Counted from the first letter of the stretch, positions 24,976 through 40,244 are shown. The stretch: 64,000 nt of DNA from Centropus unirufus (GCA_013397695.1 VYZI01000053.1:1900174-1964173), one strand, 5' to 3'. Numbers and translations: made by a program. Notes: generated from the sequence alone by a model not told the origin.

Positions 24976-27900
24976 GGTGTGAATGCTGGGGTTGTCTTAT
25001 GTAGGGACATGCTATGTTTCAAAATCTCTTTGTCAGAGGAAATTAAAATTCACCTGCTTTGGAAGGATTTTTTGCAGTCACTGCTTTCATTCCTGCCAGA
25101 ATTAAAGATGAACTCTCTCTTTGTCCTTGTGCAGCACGTGGGGTGCCATCAGAAGATCCACGTTTGAGTAGCATCAGGGGAAAAAAGCCCTCTTGGATGG
25201 AATAAAAGGTAACTTTTTGTCTTCGCAACCACAAGTTTCACTAATTTTTCTCAGTTTCTTACTGAATATTGAGTTTTAGCCTGCATTTGAAGAGAGATAC
25301 ACACAAAACTTTGCACCTGTGTGGGAGGAGCTGTCTGTGGGGTCCATGGACTCTGTAGCAAGGTCACATTTAACTGTGTATGCGTGATGGGTTGGTACAA
25401 GTTTGTGTTTAAAATCTGAGACGTGCAGGTGAGGGAGACATATATGATTTTAACCAATTAAATATATTACATACATGATTAGTGATAAACGCAGTATTGT
25501 GCCTTCCTGAAGCAATCCCCAGTTTCAGAGGGTAAATCATCAATTTCGTAGCACCTGCAGTCAGATTCATTGCATCTCAAATCTTAAAGTTTTAAGGATT
25601 CCTCTCCAAGATGACTTTTTTCAAGACTTTCTACCTTGCCTCATGATATTATTTGAAGTATTGGATAGCTGAGAATGCAATAATCCTGTATCTGGTATCA
25701 TTAATAGTGGCAGCATAAATGGAAAATATATTAAAATTAAAGTCAGTTAGGTTCAGCTTAGTGTTCTTTAGCCAAATCCACAGGCTTGGATAAAGTGTTC
25801 CTAGGATGTACTGGCAGTGGGTTCTCTCTGGAGCTAGGATAATTATCCTCGGTTGGCATTCCCGTCTTCTTCACCAAGGTAAGTGAGAGAGCAGAAAAGC
25901 TGGAAATTAGGGAACATCTCTACCCCTTGTCTGGCTAAGACCACTTTAATCCAGGATAACCCTGGAATTGCCTCCAGTTCAGAGGCTTCACAGCTGGAAC
26001 ATCCATTAGCCAACATGCTCAGGAGGCAAGGTGATCCATACTGTGGGCAGAGAATGATTTCCTTTCTGTGGTGAACGAATTTTCTTCTGGAGGCAGAAAT
26101 GGGTTTTTAAATGCTCCACAAATGGAATTACAGTTGTTTGAGCAAGCTTCATTTTAAGCTGTCAGCCGCATCGCATGAAACACTTGGCAGTTCTTCACCT
26201 TTGCTTAAAGAATGAATTGAAAGTCCCAATATTGATAATGCTTACATGTGCAGACATTTTTTTACCTACTGATTCCAGAAATAATATAAGCTGCTAAAGT
26301 CTTGTTCCTATATAAACAGTGACTTTTTTGCTTGTCTGTAACACTAAAAATAGGGAGTGAAACTCCGAAGTGTACCAGTAAAGTAGGAAGCTGGTCGGTT
26401 TCGCCTGGTGGGGCTTTTCTTTAGGAAATGCTAGTCTGAAGTGAGAGTCCAGTTTTTTATTCTTGAGACACTGCTACCAAAATAATTGGTAGCTGAGTAA
26501 AATAATGATTAAATTTAATTATCTAAGCAATCATAAGATTTTGGTCTTTACTCTTTCAAACCTTCTGCATCAAGAGAACTGTTCTTTATTTTATAGTTCT
26601 GGCAATAGAATTCTTAGGTTGTTTCCCAGAAATTTGACAGGGCTTCCTACTTCTCCCAGTGAAAGGTACTTGAAAAACACTTAGCAAGTGGGCTGAGCTG
26701 CCAGTGTCAGAGGGCAGTTTCCTGAGCTTTTAAAATGTTAATAATTCTGCAGCAGAAGTCAGAAAACATTGAATAAATTCTGATAACCTCCTCATAAGTA
26801 AATACAGTATAGATTGCTATGAAAAGTGGTGGTGCTTATGTTTATCAGCGGTAAAGGCCGCCTGTCTCCATCTGTTTATATTGTTGCTGTGTATGATGAG
26901 TGAGGTTGCCAAAAGGATATTTCAGCTCTGTGACAGAACAGATATAAAAAGCTCTTCATGTATACAGAAGATAATGTCCTCCTCTCTTGTTTAGACAGTC
27001 TATAGAAACAGAAAAATATTCTGTGCCGTATTTTGGTACTATTACTCAATATATTACTAATATGCATTGCCAGATAATATAACTGAGAAATATAAAATTT
27101 CCCTTTTTATAACACTTATATCCTGTAATGCCGCTTCAGCTTTTCGCATGGGCACAACAAAAAGTAACTTCCAGGTCTGATCTGAAGCTTTCTGAAGCCA
27201 TGACAAATTAATCTGATTTCAGTGACCTTTTCAGCCAACGTGGCCCTTCAGGAAGGATTTTCAAGTTAATGTGAAGGCTTCTCCTTTCTCAGTTCCTGTA
27301 TCTGTGAGGATCTGTTAAAGCAGCTCGTTAGGGTCTTTGTAGAATAATATTTAGATTTTTCTTGTTTTTTCATCTAGTTTAAAAGACAAAAGAGGCAATA
27401 ATGCAGTTACCCAACTCAATAGATTTGAGATTCCCATCTAACTGTTAAATGTCTTTGAAATTAGCTGATATAAAGAGCTTGTTATCAGAAAGCTGACGGG
27501 AGTACAGACACATGTAAGCTTTGTTCCCTTAAATAGGGATAGAAGTGAAAGTCAGGCTTTTAGGCACTTTATTTCCCAGAAATTACACTATTTTTTAGTG
27601 CTCTCTATTTTCACCAGCACAGCAAATAGCAGATAGCGCAAAATATGGTTTGCCAGGAGCGAACTGAGAATTGTTGGAAAGTAACATTTACCATTGAAAT
27701 TGATGGTTTTTTGCAAGGCTGGGTGGCCTTGGCTGTCTGGCTGAAAATTGCCCCCAGGATGTTAACAGCCTGGCATGGCAGCATCGGGGACTGCAAACCA
27801 GTGTTTCCTTGCTTCTCAACTGGCAATCAGTGGGTGTTGATATAAACAGAGTACATATTGTTTAATAACAAACATTAAAACTGTTGTGAACTAGAGAATA

Positions 27901-29429
27901 CCAGTCTCCCATAGCACTTCTATTTGCATTTCTTTTAACAAAATCAACTTTATCCTCTTTCACTTTGGAAGGCTGGTTACGGAAATCAATAGTGTTTAAA
28001 TTTCCTTGAATGCTTAATCTTTTGGTGGATGAAGCCCAGATCCAAAGGAATTAAGAACTGCATCTCAAGGTTGCTGGTACAATTGAAATTGGCATTTCCA
28101 GGAGTATTGAATCAAAATTCCCAACACCACCTTGGCTGGTATCTTAGAACACGTTATGGATTTCCTACAAATAAAAAACTCCATAAATTCAAAAATCATG
28201 GGTCATGCTGCATGCTTAAAATGTGTATGTGATGGCTTTTCATAGTCATCTTTTAAAGACCTCAAGATAGTTCATGGTGTCTGCTGGATACATAGGTCAA
28301 ATACAAAAAGCTGCTGTTCTATAGCTCATCCCAGAGGGATCTTGGAATGGGAAAACAGGTGAGAAGAAGAAATACTTCTGTTTTAATCTAATTGTTCCAT
28401 CTTGAGCACGTGCGAACAATTTTCAAAGACATACTGTATTTTAACAAATAAAGTTAGTTATGTTCCCAGGCCTTTTGGTCTGTCTGCCAGTGAAATGACG
28501 TCACTGATTATTAATGAGCTTCTGTGGAAGTGGTGGGGTTCGTTAAAATCACATTACATGTGGCGCCTGTATGGCAATCACGTTAAGCCTATGGCCATGA
28601 GTACCAGACATAACCGCTGCTTTATGGTGGTGTGGCAAAACCTGGGGTATGTTCTGGAGGTGTTGCTGCTGTCATTGCTGCTTGGTGCTGGGGTGGGGAC
28701 AAGGCTGGGGTGGGCCTAGTAGCATCCAAAGGGACGGTGGTGGTTGACGTGAGAAGAATTTGCAATTGCTGCTATAAACCCTCAGCGCTGCTGAAGGTTT
28801 TGAATCTGATTTACATAAGCAGCACAAAATCTTCAGTTTATTAATAAAAAGAAGTTTTTAAGTTTTCGCTTATTGTTATTTCTTGTCTACTTCTGTCAGT
28901 GTTGGCGAGATAATGTCGAATTAATCTGTTGTACTTTATCGCTTGTTTTATCCTTTGCAAGTCTGTAGGTAGAAGGTAAACTCGTTTTGAAATGCAGATA
29001 AGGTAGAGCCTCTGCCCATCACAGTAAAAGACTTTTATGATTTCAGAAGGAGGATTATATTGCTCTCATCTGACTAAATGGGTTAAAATAGTCATGGAAT
29101 TTGTAAAAGCTTATCTTAATTTCTTTTGTTTTGTCTTATCAGTTTTTCAGATAAGCTGGTGTTTGCCTTGAATTTAGTGAAGGAAATCTTACTGGCAATC
29201 TAAATAACGTGTGCTTTTTGATTGTTCGCAGTTGCCATCAGAGATCAGCTTTCTTGAAGAATGTGTGCTGTACATTCCCCTCAGCTTTATAGCCCACATC
29301 AGCATTGTATCAGTTATACAAATAAACGTAACACTGGGCTGTAGGAGCAGAAATTGAGCTTCTTCCTTGTGTGACAAATGCCTCCTGAAGGTAATAAGAG
29401 GAGAAAGAAGGAAAAAAACTCGTACAATC

Positions 29430-29510
29430 ATGGAATGGTTTGGGTTGGAAGGGACACTAAAGATCATCCAGTTCCAAACTGGGCAGGGACACCAGTCTCC
29501 TTCACTGTTC
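29430..29510 (-). mobile_element. CR1 3'-end fragment
   Basis: ATGGAATGGTTTGGGTTGGA followed by AAAGATCATCCAGTTCC and GGGCAGGGACACC is the reverse complement of the CR1 3' terminus. Confidence 0.85.
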
Positions 29511-30735
29511 TGTTCCCCAGTATACTTCACGCCTCACGTACCAGCAAACCCATACTTGTAGGGCAAGTCCATTAGTGTTATTTAGTTCTAGCTTTAATTT
29601 ATTCTTGTTTATTATATGGCTCACTCAGTGAAGGTTAAGTCAAAGAAATTAATGGGCCTTTTAACTAATAGAAAAAAGTTATCTTATTTGGCAAAACCTT
29701 ATACTCTCACCACCTTCTTTTCCTTCCAGAGTCTGAATCTCAAAGTCACATCAGACTCCAGCGCACTGCCTGAGAACTTAAATTTTAAATAAATTCTTAA
29801 TGTTTCGAAAATCTAGGCTTCATTGTATGGGGAGGTTCTCCACAATGCAAAAGGTAAGAGAAAACCTCTTTCAAGTAGTGAGAAAGGTTCAAGAACTAAA
29901 CAGAAAGATAACACTGAGTGCCCATGTGAATGCTAAACTTGAATAATTTGATTATTTTCTGCTGGTGTTAAGTCAAGGCCCGAGACCTCAAGTAAGGAAT
30001 AAAAGCATTTGCCTAAGGAGGACAATATATCATATATAGGGAGAGAGGAAACTGCAGGTGGAGAAATGGGATAACTGGAGATAATGAATGTTTAAATCTC
30101 AGTGGGTAAGCTGAGGGGTTGGGATGAAGAGGATAGTGGATATTTCTGTGACTTATCAAAAAGGCATTATGATGATGCATTGGGGAATGATGGTGCCAAG
30201 TTTGAAGTATGAGTAGGAAAGATTCGCGTGAAGTTTGTTTTCAACTTGTTTCAGGTTGCTCTGAGCCAAAGTAAATGACTTAATCTTTCCTAGCCTCATT
30301 TCCCATGAAGAAACAGATGATAATTTATTCCCTGCTGCTTAAAGGTATACACAAATACATTAGGTATCAAATACATCAGGTATTATTTGAAACTAGGATG
30401 GTTATACAGACTCTTACAGCCCTCGTATCTGAATGAATGTAGATCAGAAATTAGAGCATGGCCAGTATTTATTCTCAATGAGAAACTCATGGAATTTGCT
30501 TTTCTTGTAAATTGATACCATTCTTTCCTGTCACCTTTGGTTTTCTCAAGAAATACAGGAAAGTCTTAGATTGTCTTCTGAGTGATAAGTAAAATATTTT
30601 TGGCCTTGAATGTTTACCCTTTACCAGAGCATATAAAATTTATTTTGTTTTTTTTTCCTTGTTAGGAGCAGAAACAGTGAGCTCTAATGTAACTACAGTT
30701 CAGTCATTTTATGTAGGGGATAATGAAAAGAAAGT

Positions 30736-31635
30736 TATGTAGGATTTTTGAGGTTCTGTTGGATTAGAAGAATCCATAGAAGTTAGTGTTAGAAGAAAAA
30801 GCAGAAGTTCTCTTAGGATAACAAATGCTGTTTGTAGCTGCCTCCATGAGCTCCTTGAATATGTCAGTTTGGGTAAAAGGAGTGCTTGTAAAATAAGTTA
30901 CGTGTGTGGTTTTGCAGCAGATTTTATTTCTCTGGCTTCCACACCATGTGCTTAACGTGCCTGAAGAAATCCAGTATCTCAGCAAATCTTCACCCAGCAA
31001 ACTGGGTGATGGCAGGTGAAGAGAAGGCAATATAGCTTGACCCACATCTGTATTTGGTTATAAAACTTACTAAAATGCCAAGTAAGGTGAAATGACTCGA
31101 CAAACAAAGGAAACAGATACTAGAATTGGCATGAGTTCTTTGGGAATGTGCCAGTGTAGATATGATTGTGCCTTTCTGCTGAGAATGGCAGATCAGCTTC
31201 TTTCAAGTGATGCAATTCCTTGAGCTTGGTCTGCACTTGCTTTATTCTGGATTGTTTTCTCAACCTGCATTGTAAGAGAATATAAAATTTGGAGATGAGG
31301 TGGAGCAAAGTGACTTTGACAGACCTGAGCCTGGTTCTAACTGACCCATCAGGATATGGGCACTGCAGTTCAGCTGCTTCCTGGTCTTCCTCTGCATGGC
31401 AATGTCATCCCAGCAGGAAGAACTTCCCAGACATGAGACTTATTCCCACAGCAGGAGAACCAGTCAAGACCAAACCCCTTATTGCATTGATGCTTGGAGA
31501 GCACTACTAGTCATAAAGAGCAGTAGGATTATATGTGGGATTTTTCAGGTTTAAAAGCATTAAAAGATTAAAAGAAACCATAGACTGAATGTTGGAGAAA
31601 AAAAAGCAGTTGTTCTCTTGGAATAACACATTTCT
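30736..31635 (+). repeat. Diverged local duplication (two ~95-bp blocks 0.8 kb apart)
   Basis: Blocks at about 30736-30830 and 31530-31632 share GGATTTTT, a CATAGA segment, an AGAAAAA-GCAG run and GTTCTCTT-GGATAAC/GGAATAAC in the same order. Similarity is partial. It may be two copies of an unnamed old repeat or a local duplication. Confidence 0.4.
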
Positions 31636-34619
31636 TCCCATAGTACTGCTTTCTTCCCATAGTGCTGTTCCTGCTGAGAAAAGCTTTCAGTTAATATTTT
31701 GGTTCTCACTTATCACTAAATACCATGTATTTACTGAATGAATGCTGTCTTTATTTTTGGGAAGATGCCTTCAGTTATTTTTAAATCTGACTTCCATACC
31801 ACTGATTTCTGTTGTCAAGCGTGGCTGTTTAGTAGTTTGGTCTTACGTGCTTTTATTTATCAGATTTTTCTTCTCCCATGTTTCATAATGGTTAACATGA
31901 AATGTTGCTGTATTTAATTTAATGTTTGTTATGAGCTGGTGGCTCCTAAACCACTATTGAATTGGATGATGTGTTGTAGCTACAAGATAAAGCTCTATAC
32001 ATATAGCGTGAGCATCAGTATAATTCTTGCAATGTGATGTCCAGGAATTTGGAATATGACCTAGGATAGAATGAGCTACTGCTTTTTTAATTCCTTTTCT
32101 CTCTGGTCAGTTGTAAAGGTTACAAATCTCTGGAGAAAGATAATGGGTCAGATGTTTAATGTGGTAGTTTTTTGGTTTTCTGCTTTATCTGCTACTTTAA
32201 AAATCTTATTTAAAGATTATATGAACAGGCCTTAGTGTGAAACTTGTGGGAGAGACAAAACCAATGTGCATTTACTCTTTACCTGTTACTTGCTCGATAC
32301 TACAGTAGCTGATCATTTATCATCCACCATTATTATTCATGTACTTCCTAACGCAAATAAGTGAAATCTAGAGTTACGTCACTAGCTAAATATGTAGAAT
32401 AGTTTGATATGGAATGGATAGCAAGTTCCCTGTATTAATTCACCGCATTGCAGTAATCATAATTTTATTTTCAATTTTCCTCTTCCAGGCCTTTACAGAA
32501 GGCAAAATTCACCTGTGTGCACATGCAGCTGAGGTACCACGAGCCATACGTAGGTGTAACTGTCTGTAAAGGTGTGTCAGCTGTCCAAGAGTAAGGGCAG
32601 GTCACCAAAAACTGTTCAGAGATGTCCGATTAGTGATTTTGAAGCATTTTTCTGGAGGCTGCTCTGATTAAGCCGCTTTGTGTAGCGGCTCACGTCGTTG
32701 TGTGGGTGGGAGTTACACGAGCAGGCTCGCGGGCCACAGCAGCAGTCATTGTTCATGTCCTGGTGAGGATCAAGTGTAGGACTTGCAACATTTGGCAGAA
32801 AATAAAAACAAGTGTATTTGCAGTCAGGATTAGAGTTCCAGTACACAAAGTATTAAGGAAACTGAGGTGAGCACTTGTTAAATTTTGCCTTTCCTCATTA
32901 TATTGACTTATGCTTGGAGGCAATTTATAGTTTTAGTTTAGCTTGGGGCACCTTCTGCATGAAGACAAATGGATGAACAGATCAGCCTCTTTAGTTTCCA
33001 TTCTTAATGTATTCAGGGGCTTAAAATTCCTTGGTTTTTGTATTGTTGGTTTTGCCAACAGAGTTTGGTAAGGTTGTTCATCAACATTACCAGCTTCTCC
33101 GTGAGGTAAGGCGTTTTCCTCAGAGGTGCTGGTCTGTCTGAATATTTTAAGTCTGCGTATACTTGGCTGGGCTTTCTCCCAGAGCAGATGATGGAAGAGA
33201 TAGGGTGGGCAAGTAGTAAGTAAGTGAGGGGGGAAATAAGCAATGTTGAAGCCTTCTCAGACTAGCGGTGAGCCAGGCAGATAGGGCTAGTCTCAACCCC
33301 TTAGTGCAATTCTGATTATAAGGATTATGTTGTACTGCAAGTTATAAAATCATTAGAAAATCATTTATAAAAGTTATGGAATTAAAGGCAGTGAAGGCAC
33401 ACGACAGCCATCACACTAGCATGGTACAGAAAATCATTGAGGTATTGCCTCTGACATAAAAACCCCGGAGAGGAAAAAGATGCATCTTTACTGAGGCATA
33501 GGTACAAGGTGTTTTTATAGGGGGTTACGCTGCTATGCACCAGTGCTGTGCTCTGTGACGTGCAGCACTGGAGGGAGGCTACGACAGCAGTAGAGAGGTG
33601 ATGTCTGACGTCCCTGGAGTTTTTCAGTTTTGCTTGAGGTGTTTTCAGGCAGCTGAATTACCATGGGAAAGAGTATAGTCATGTGCAGGCCATATAAATC
33701 AGTGTTTTCAGCACTTTGCACACAGATTTTATTTAGTTGTGATAGTTTGGTATAAACTTTTATGGGTGTAGTGGGTCGGAAATGGTGATCTACTATTTTC
33801 TTGAAGTATAATCAATCAAATAATTGTGAATAACTACTCTTAAGTGCATTACTGCCTCGAAGTCTGAGAGTTGAAATAGGGAAATTTGCATCTAAAAGGC
33901 ACCTTTGGCTCAGTCAGCTGTATTGATAGTTACCCAGTGTCACCTGTTCTCTGTTAAAGCTTAACCAGTTTGCTAAACTAAGATCTAAACCACTGAAACG
34001 TAAAAGCTTATATATTAAAAAGGTAACGCTAATTCCCTTTATGTATCACACCTTATTTTTTTGCTAGGTAATTGCTAAAGGACTTAAAATTTTCTGTTTC
34101 CAGAAGTTTTGCTGTAGTTGCCACCAACTTAAAAACTCAGGAATTTTTATTTTTCTGCAGCGCTTTAGTAAATTAACAACTTCTTAGCCTTAATACCTGT
34201 GAACAAGCATTTGCTTGGCTGATATTTATACCGTCCTCTAAAGTCGTTAGCTGTGTTGCTTCTGTAAGCCACATTAAGGAGCAAGCGTGTGCAGTGAACT
34301 GTTTGTGGTCTTCGTCGCACTTACGTTGTTGGACGGAGCCAGCTTGACCCAAGTCTTAAAACTTCCTTGAGGAAATAGAACTTTATTTCTCAAGAAATGA
34401 CAAAATTCTCAATTTCTGGACGGAAGAGCTTCTCTCTCTCAGTTACTAAGGCTGAAACATATTCTTGGGGGATAGTGGTGGTGTGTGTGCAATAAGATCC
34501 TGAAATAACTTGGAGCTTTCTTTGTGTCTTTGGGAACAGAAATACTGGAGGTGTGGTTAGAGCTGTCATTAAGTAACATCTGTTGAGGGTTTTATTTAAA
34601 ACAGGATGCTCACATCAGA

Positions 34620-34910
34620 AGCATGCGTGGAGAACAAGGGTTACGAGGAGTGGCTGAGGGAACTGGGGGCTGTTTGACCTAGAGAAGAGGAGGCTGAGGG
34701 GAGACCTCATCCCTGCCTCCAATTGCCTGGTAGGAGGTCGTGGAGAGATGGGTGCTGGGCTCTTTTCCCAAGTGACAGGGGGTAGGACAAACTGGAATGG
34801 CCTCAAGCTGCACCAGGGCAGGGTCAGATTGGACATGAGGAAAAAAATTCTTGCCCAAAAAGGTCATCAGGCCCTGGAAGAGTTGCCCAGGGAGGTGGGC
34901 TGTTAATCCC
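34620..34910 (+). mobile_element. CR1 fragment
   Basis: GGCTGTTTGACCTAGAGAAG, GAGGCTGAGGGGAGACCTCA and GTTGCCCAGGGAGGTGGGCT are typical CR1 3' region words in plus orientation. It is truncated before the 3' tail. Confidence 0.88.
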
Positions 34911-37900
34911 AGCAATGTATGCAGTTGCTGCAGATGACGGATTCTGATAATTTTCATGTGAACTACAGCTCACAGGACTTGAGCCTGAATCTTTGTTTTC
35001 TTTGAGAAATGCCCTGTATTTATGCAGGAAGAGATACTTAATACTATAATGCCTGATGCACAATATACCAACGTTCTGGCATTCATATTGGTAAGTTAAG
35101 CTGAGAGGGAGGGTGTTTGGAAACAGATCTTGCAGAAAGCCCATTAAATCAAAGCCCCATGAGTTGTTACTCAGTTTAGAAAAAAGTTCTGTTTTCCTGA
35201 TGGGTCCAAAAGAATTCAGTCTAAGAATACAAAGACTTCTACAAGAAGAATATAAAAGCTGATGCTAGCCTGGCATCTTGGATTTTTATTTTTTTTTTAT
35301 CTTCAATCCTAATAAATCCACTGGAAGTAGGGCGATTATGATCAAGTTTCACTGCCCAGTTGCTCACTGCCATCTTAGGCCCTATATGGTTATATCAGCC
35401 TCAGCTTATCAGAAGATTTGAGCCCTAAAATAGATTTGCATTGGTAATGGTACCTGTGGGTACTTTATCTACAGGCTTGGCCATTGATCTAAAAAAAGAT
35501 ATAATTATATCATTCCAGTGTTGTGAGCATTTTGAATATGCAGAAATCCCTGGCAGAATATCTCTCTCGATGGAAGGTTTCGCAGTGTAGTTGCTTAAAT
35601 AGTTCTCAGAAATCAGCGTTTGAGGAATGAGTGTTCTTCAATAAATCACGTGTAGCACTTCTGTGTATCTTTGACCTTTTACCTTTATCTTCCTTTCCTA
35701 CTCCAAAGGTCACTGTTCTTCAGAGCTTTTAACTTCCTTTGTTTGTAACAGCCACTGTATGTTCATATCTCCTTAATTATGTGGGTTTATGTATTGCAAA
35801 ACAAAAATCGATAAGTAGCATTTACTCAAAAGGAGATCTCGCAAGGCACAAAGGCAGTGAGGAAAGAGTTATCAAGTTAATCACAAAAGCCTACTACCTT
35901 TACTCCAATTTTCTAGCGCAGTGAAGACCCTCTCCGTGTCTGAATCAACAAGGTATAATCAGTATTCTGAATTTTTTGCATCATTTGGTTCCAGAAAGTA
36001 ATGCTTTTAGGGTAAAATGGCTGATGCAGCTGCTGAGTGGATGCCTCTGTATGATCCAAGCTTGTATTTACAGAAGAAATGTCTTTATTTCAGATCAAGG
36101 AAAATATTTTCCTTTTACAGCACAACCTTTGAAGCTCCAGGCCTTGGTTCTGCAGGAAATCAGGCACACGTTAGATGTTACCAACCCCATTTGATCGCTT
36201 GCCTTGGCAATTTATTTTAATAGTTCAGGAATCGTTATGAAGAACAACTTAGTGTTCCTAGCCTTCTATTCAGTATTTTGATTTAACTTTTGAGAAGTAT
36301 CAGGCTGCATGGAGCTTCTCAAAACACTTGATTTTGGTTTAAATTCCTGGTCTCGCTGCTTATGCTGCAGGAGATTTAGGATGGTTTCTATTGCAATGCG
36401 TACAACAGAGGTGTTCCGTATTCCAAGAAGCATTTTGTCACTGAAAGCACTGCAGGTGAAGAAAGCGGCTTGGATGCATGGGTTTTTTATGGCTATATAT
36501 TGCTGAATACAGCTTTCATGCATTTGTGAACCAGCTGTACCTGTCTTGAGGCCAAACACTATTGTAGTCACCTGGTAATAGCTGGCTACAATAGATAAAT
36601 ACTGACTGGGTTAGTAGTCCTGCTGTTTAATATTAAAAGTTCTAAAAGAAATTACTTTGAATATGGATTCTTATTTATCACAGATAGCAGCATTTACAAA
36701 TGACTGTTGTTACAGTTATTTTGTGTAGGTAAGTGTGTTTTTCATAAATGTAGGTATTGGCTGGCAGGATTGGTGCCATACCACCGTGTCTGGCTCTGCA
36801 CAGTATTCCAGAAGCATTACTTTATTATGGGAAGCAAATAACAACCTTGGAGTGAAATTGCATTTGGATAAGCAGGTCTGTTAAACATAGGACTGCAGTC
36901 TTTGCCCGAAACCTCGTATTAAAATTTGGATAAAAGTATTTGGTGGCTGTTACCATCACCAAATGAAGGATGAAGAAATAAGAGCTGAAATTACCTATCC
37001 ATTCCATTTCCCCAGTTGCCAATGTATACATGTACTTTCTCCCATGTGCATGTTTTATTGACTTCTTGTTCAGCCCCGCTAGCCCAGTTGAGAGCAATCC
37101 CTTTAAATCTCCTTGAGCTGCCATTCCTTTACTGCTGTAATCTCCTAAGCCCGCATCCCTCCCTCTTATGTAGAGTACAAGATTGCTTCACCTACAAGTT
37201 GCTTGGCTTCATTTCTTCAAGGAGTTCTAATTTTCCATTGTTTTCCTCTTAATATGTAAATATATTTGGGCCAAGCAGGTGCTGCTTTATTGATTTGTGC
37301 CAGCATGAGTTGTTGGCAGAAAGATCATCCTTCTTTTGTGGACAAGTTGCCAGGCAAACATATAACATGTTGATCACTTCATCCCGGAATTCCTTCAGAT
37401 TCTAAGGCTATGAAGCTGCTCTGGCACTGTTTGCTATTTCTTCAGCTCTTCAGGGTTTCTGTACAGCTACCACACCTGGCTTCTAAAAAGGCAAAGTTGA
37501 ATTTTGGAGGAATATTTGAGCAGCACAGTTAAGTGTCAGAAGAGTTTCCTGTAGTGTAAGCAGAATTCTGCATCTGGAGGTTTATTTCTATTTTTCTTTT
37601 GCTGGCAAGCAATCTTAGTAGGTTTCTACTCTGCTGTCCCATGGTATGAACTGTAATTAAAAAACATTAAAAAAATACAAAAAAACATAGCCTAACAACT
37701 CTACATCTTGAATTGTACTGGCAGTCACTACTCTGAAGAGGACTATTAAACTTTCTTCTGCTGCAAGGGCAGTGAAACAGTCCTTAATTTTTTTTTTTAA
37801 TGCTATGATAGGAGAGGTGTAAAATCAAGTGTGCAAATGAGGGAGGGGGAAGCTCACAGTAGAAGTTAAAGTTTAGAATTAAAGAGTATCTTATCTCCAG

Positions 37901-40244
37901 GGCCAGCTTTTCAGCAGGTAAAAGACAGTATCATTGCTTTTGCATACTGTAGGAATCGGGTTATTGACTGCTTGCAGGTTAGGGTGTTCATCTTCAAGCT
38001 GTGCTGAATCAGAAGTGCAAGGTAAAAGAATATAGTGCTTTTCCCCCGAAAAAGTAAGCCCTTTGGTGTTGGAGGGATGTAGGAGAATTCCATAGAGGAG
38101 AGGTTGCTAGGCTTTTGAGTTACATTGTTCCATTCCTTTGTGTTCTGATATTATTCTATTATATCAGTAATTGTATTTATAACTTGAGGCTGCAGTGTGT
38201 GACAGACTGCAACCCTTATCCAGAGGTGGAATTCGTGTGGTTTCCTTTCAGTATAGAGGGCTTAAGTTAGGATATCGGGGGGAAAAACTATATTTGGGCG
38301 TAACTCGTAGAAACGGGGACTTGCGCATCTGACTACCATTAACATTCAGGCGTGATAGGAGGCTGAAGACCCTCTTGAAATCACCTTGGCTTAATGTTTA
38401 AGTGATTATTGTGATGCATGAATATCCTTAGTGAAATAGGGAATAACAGTAATGACTACTAAAGGATTTTAAGGATAATTTAGGGCAACGTACGTAGCAG
38501 CACGCAACATTCATAGTGTATTTAACTTTTTACAGCTGTTTTAAATTTCAGCTACACCATGATCCTATTTCTTGTAATAATAAATTTATTGAAGTTTAGT
38601 TGCGGTGTCTTGCAAATTGGAAATTTGCTGATGTAGTCGCTGTTTTTTTAATAGATCATTGACCCGTCAATCAGACTCTGACCATTTCAAAGATAAAAAG
38701 CTAGGCTCTCATTGGCTGTTATGAATAGAGCACCTCTCCACAAATTAAGAAATGGTGTAATAATTAACAGGTATAATGGATATGTGCATTCAGGTTTTAG
38801 TTATATCTTTATGAGCTTTAGCTCCTCTTATCTTTGGTGTAGTTAACCCCCTGCCTACCCACGGATAATTTAACTACAGTATCAAAATGGATTTCTTTAG
38901 TGGCAGTGACATTTTGCTAATACAGCAGGGTTTTTTCTCATTTTTTTAAGATCTGAAATAAGAGCTGTTCCTTCAGACTTTTTCTTTAAAACAAGGCACA
39001 GAACCTCACAGCCAAAACTCATTAAACAAGAATAATAGTGTTCTAAAGAAGCATAACAAAATCTTTGAACAACTTAGTACGCAGAGAATTCACCCAAACA
39101 TGTTGTTTTTTCTGATTTTACAAACTTAAATGATTACAAGGGCTGATAATCCCTGGTACTGGAGTTTGGTATCTTTGACCTAAGAATTCACTTGGAAGTT
39201 GCCAAAGCAGATCATTCGATAGCAGACTCATTAGATGGACTGGGAAGTAGGCACTTAATGTTCCTGAGCTCTAAGCATTGTAACAAAAATCCAAATTCTA
39301 GGTTGTGAAAATATAAAGCATAGTTTAGTTGCAACGATTCTTTAAATAACAGCAAGATTCAATTGCTTTTATGCAAGATACTTGTACTGCAAAATGAGTC
39401 TTAAGTTAAGAGGCGTTCTGGAACTGAAAAGTTAAGGAAAACTTTCTGAATTTATGTATAACTTTTATTAATCTTTAAATATGACAAAACCAGAAGAGGA
39501 ATAACAGTTAAGATGAGAGGCTGAAAAAATCCTGTATAGCTGGAAGTTTACCATGGTATAGAAGTTATTTTTCTTTTGTAAAGTGTTTTCCTACTGAATA
39601 GCATTTTAATTAATGCTATTAACCTGATTTCACCTGTTTTTTATGCGGTAGTGTTTCAGGTGTGTTTGTAGATGCCAGATATTTATTCAAAACTCCTTTG
39701 TTTAGAGGCTTACATCTTTAGTAAACTCAAGTTTTGTACTAGAAGTTGGCATAGCCGTCTTCCTAGTGTAAATTCAATATAATGGAATGATTTGGGTTTG
39801 GAAATGACTATTATCTCACTAATCTTTGCATGGCATGCAAGTCCTCTAGAGCTGGCACGGGCTTGGGTCAGAATTGGGCTCTTCACCCTCTTCTGTTCTA
39901 TGGCAGGTGCGTAGAAGTCTTTTGTCATTCAATCGAGACTTTTATTTGCTTGAGCCTCCTTGTTGAGAGAGATTTATATTGTTATACTATAGAGCTCTTA
40001 ATTAAGAAAGCTGCCCATCTGTACTGGCTGTAACCAAGGCAATAGCAAATGAGAAGCACTACTAGTACAGTTACCTGTTTTTAAATGGAAGAAATTATTT
40101 AGTCTCATCAATTAGGTTGCACTTCTAAAGATTATTACATCATGTGTTGGACAGCCTTTTAGCTATAAAAGTTCTTAATGTCACTTCTTTAGGGATTCAA
40201 ACCTCATTATCATGTATGTATGTGTGTATCATGTATATATATGT

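Noticed and set aside
28402..28719. 105-codon plus-strand ORF in the SHLD2 first intron
   Set aside because: No domain or neighbouring exon signals; ends in a simple G/T-rich stretch.
39780..39850. Possible reversed CR1 tail (GAATGATTTGGGTTTGGAAA)
   Set aside because: Only one word resembles CR1 and following sequence does not continue the consensus; too weak to call.
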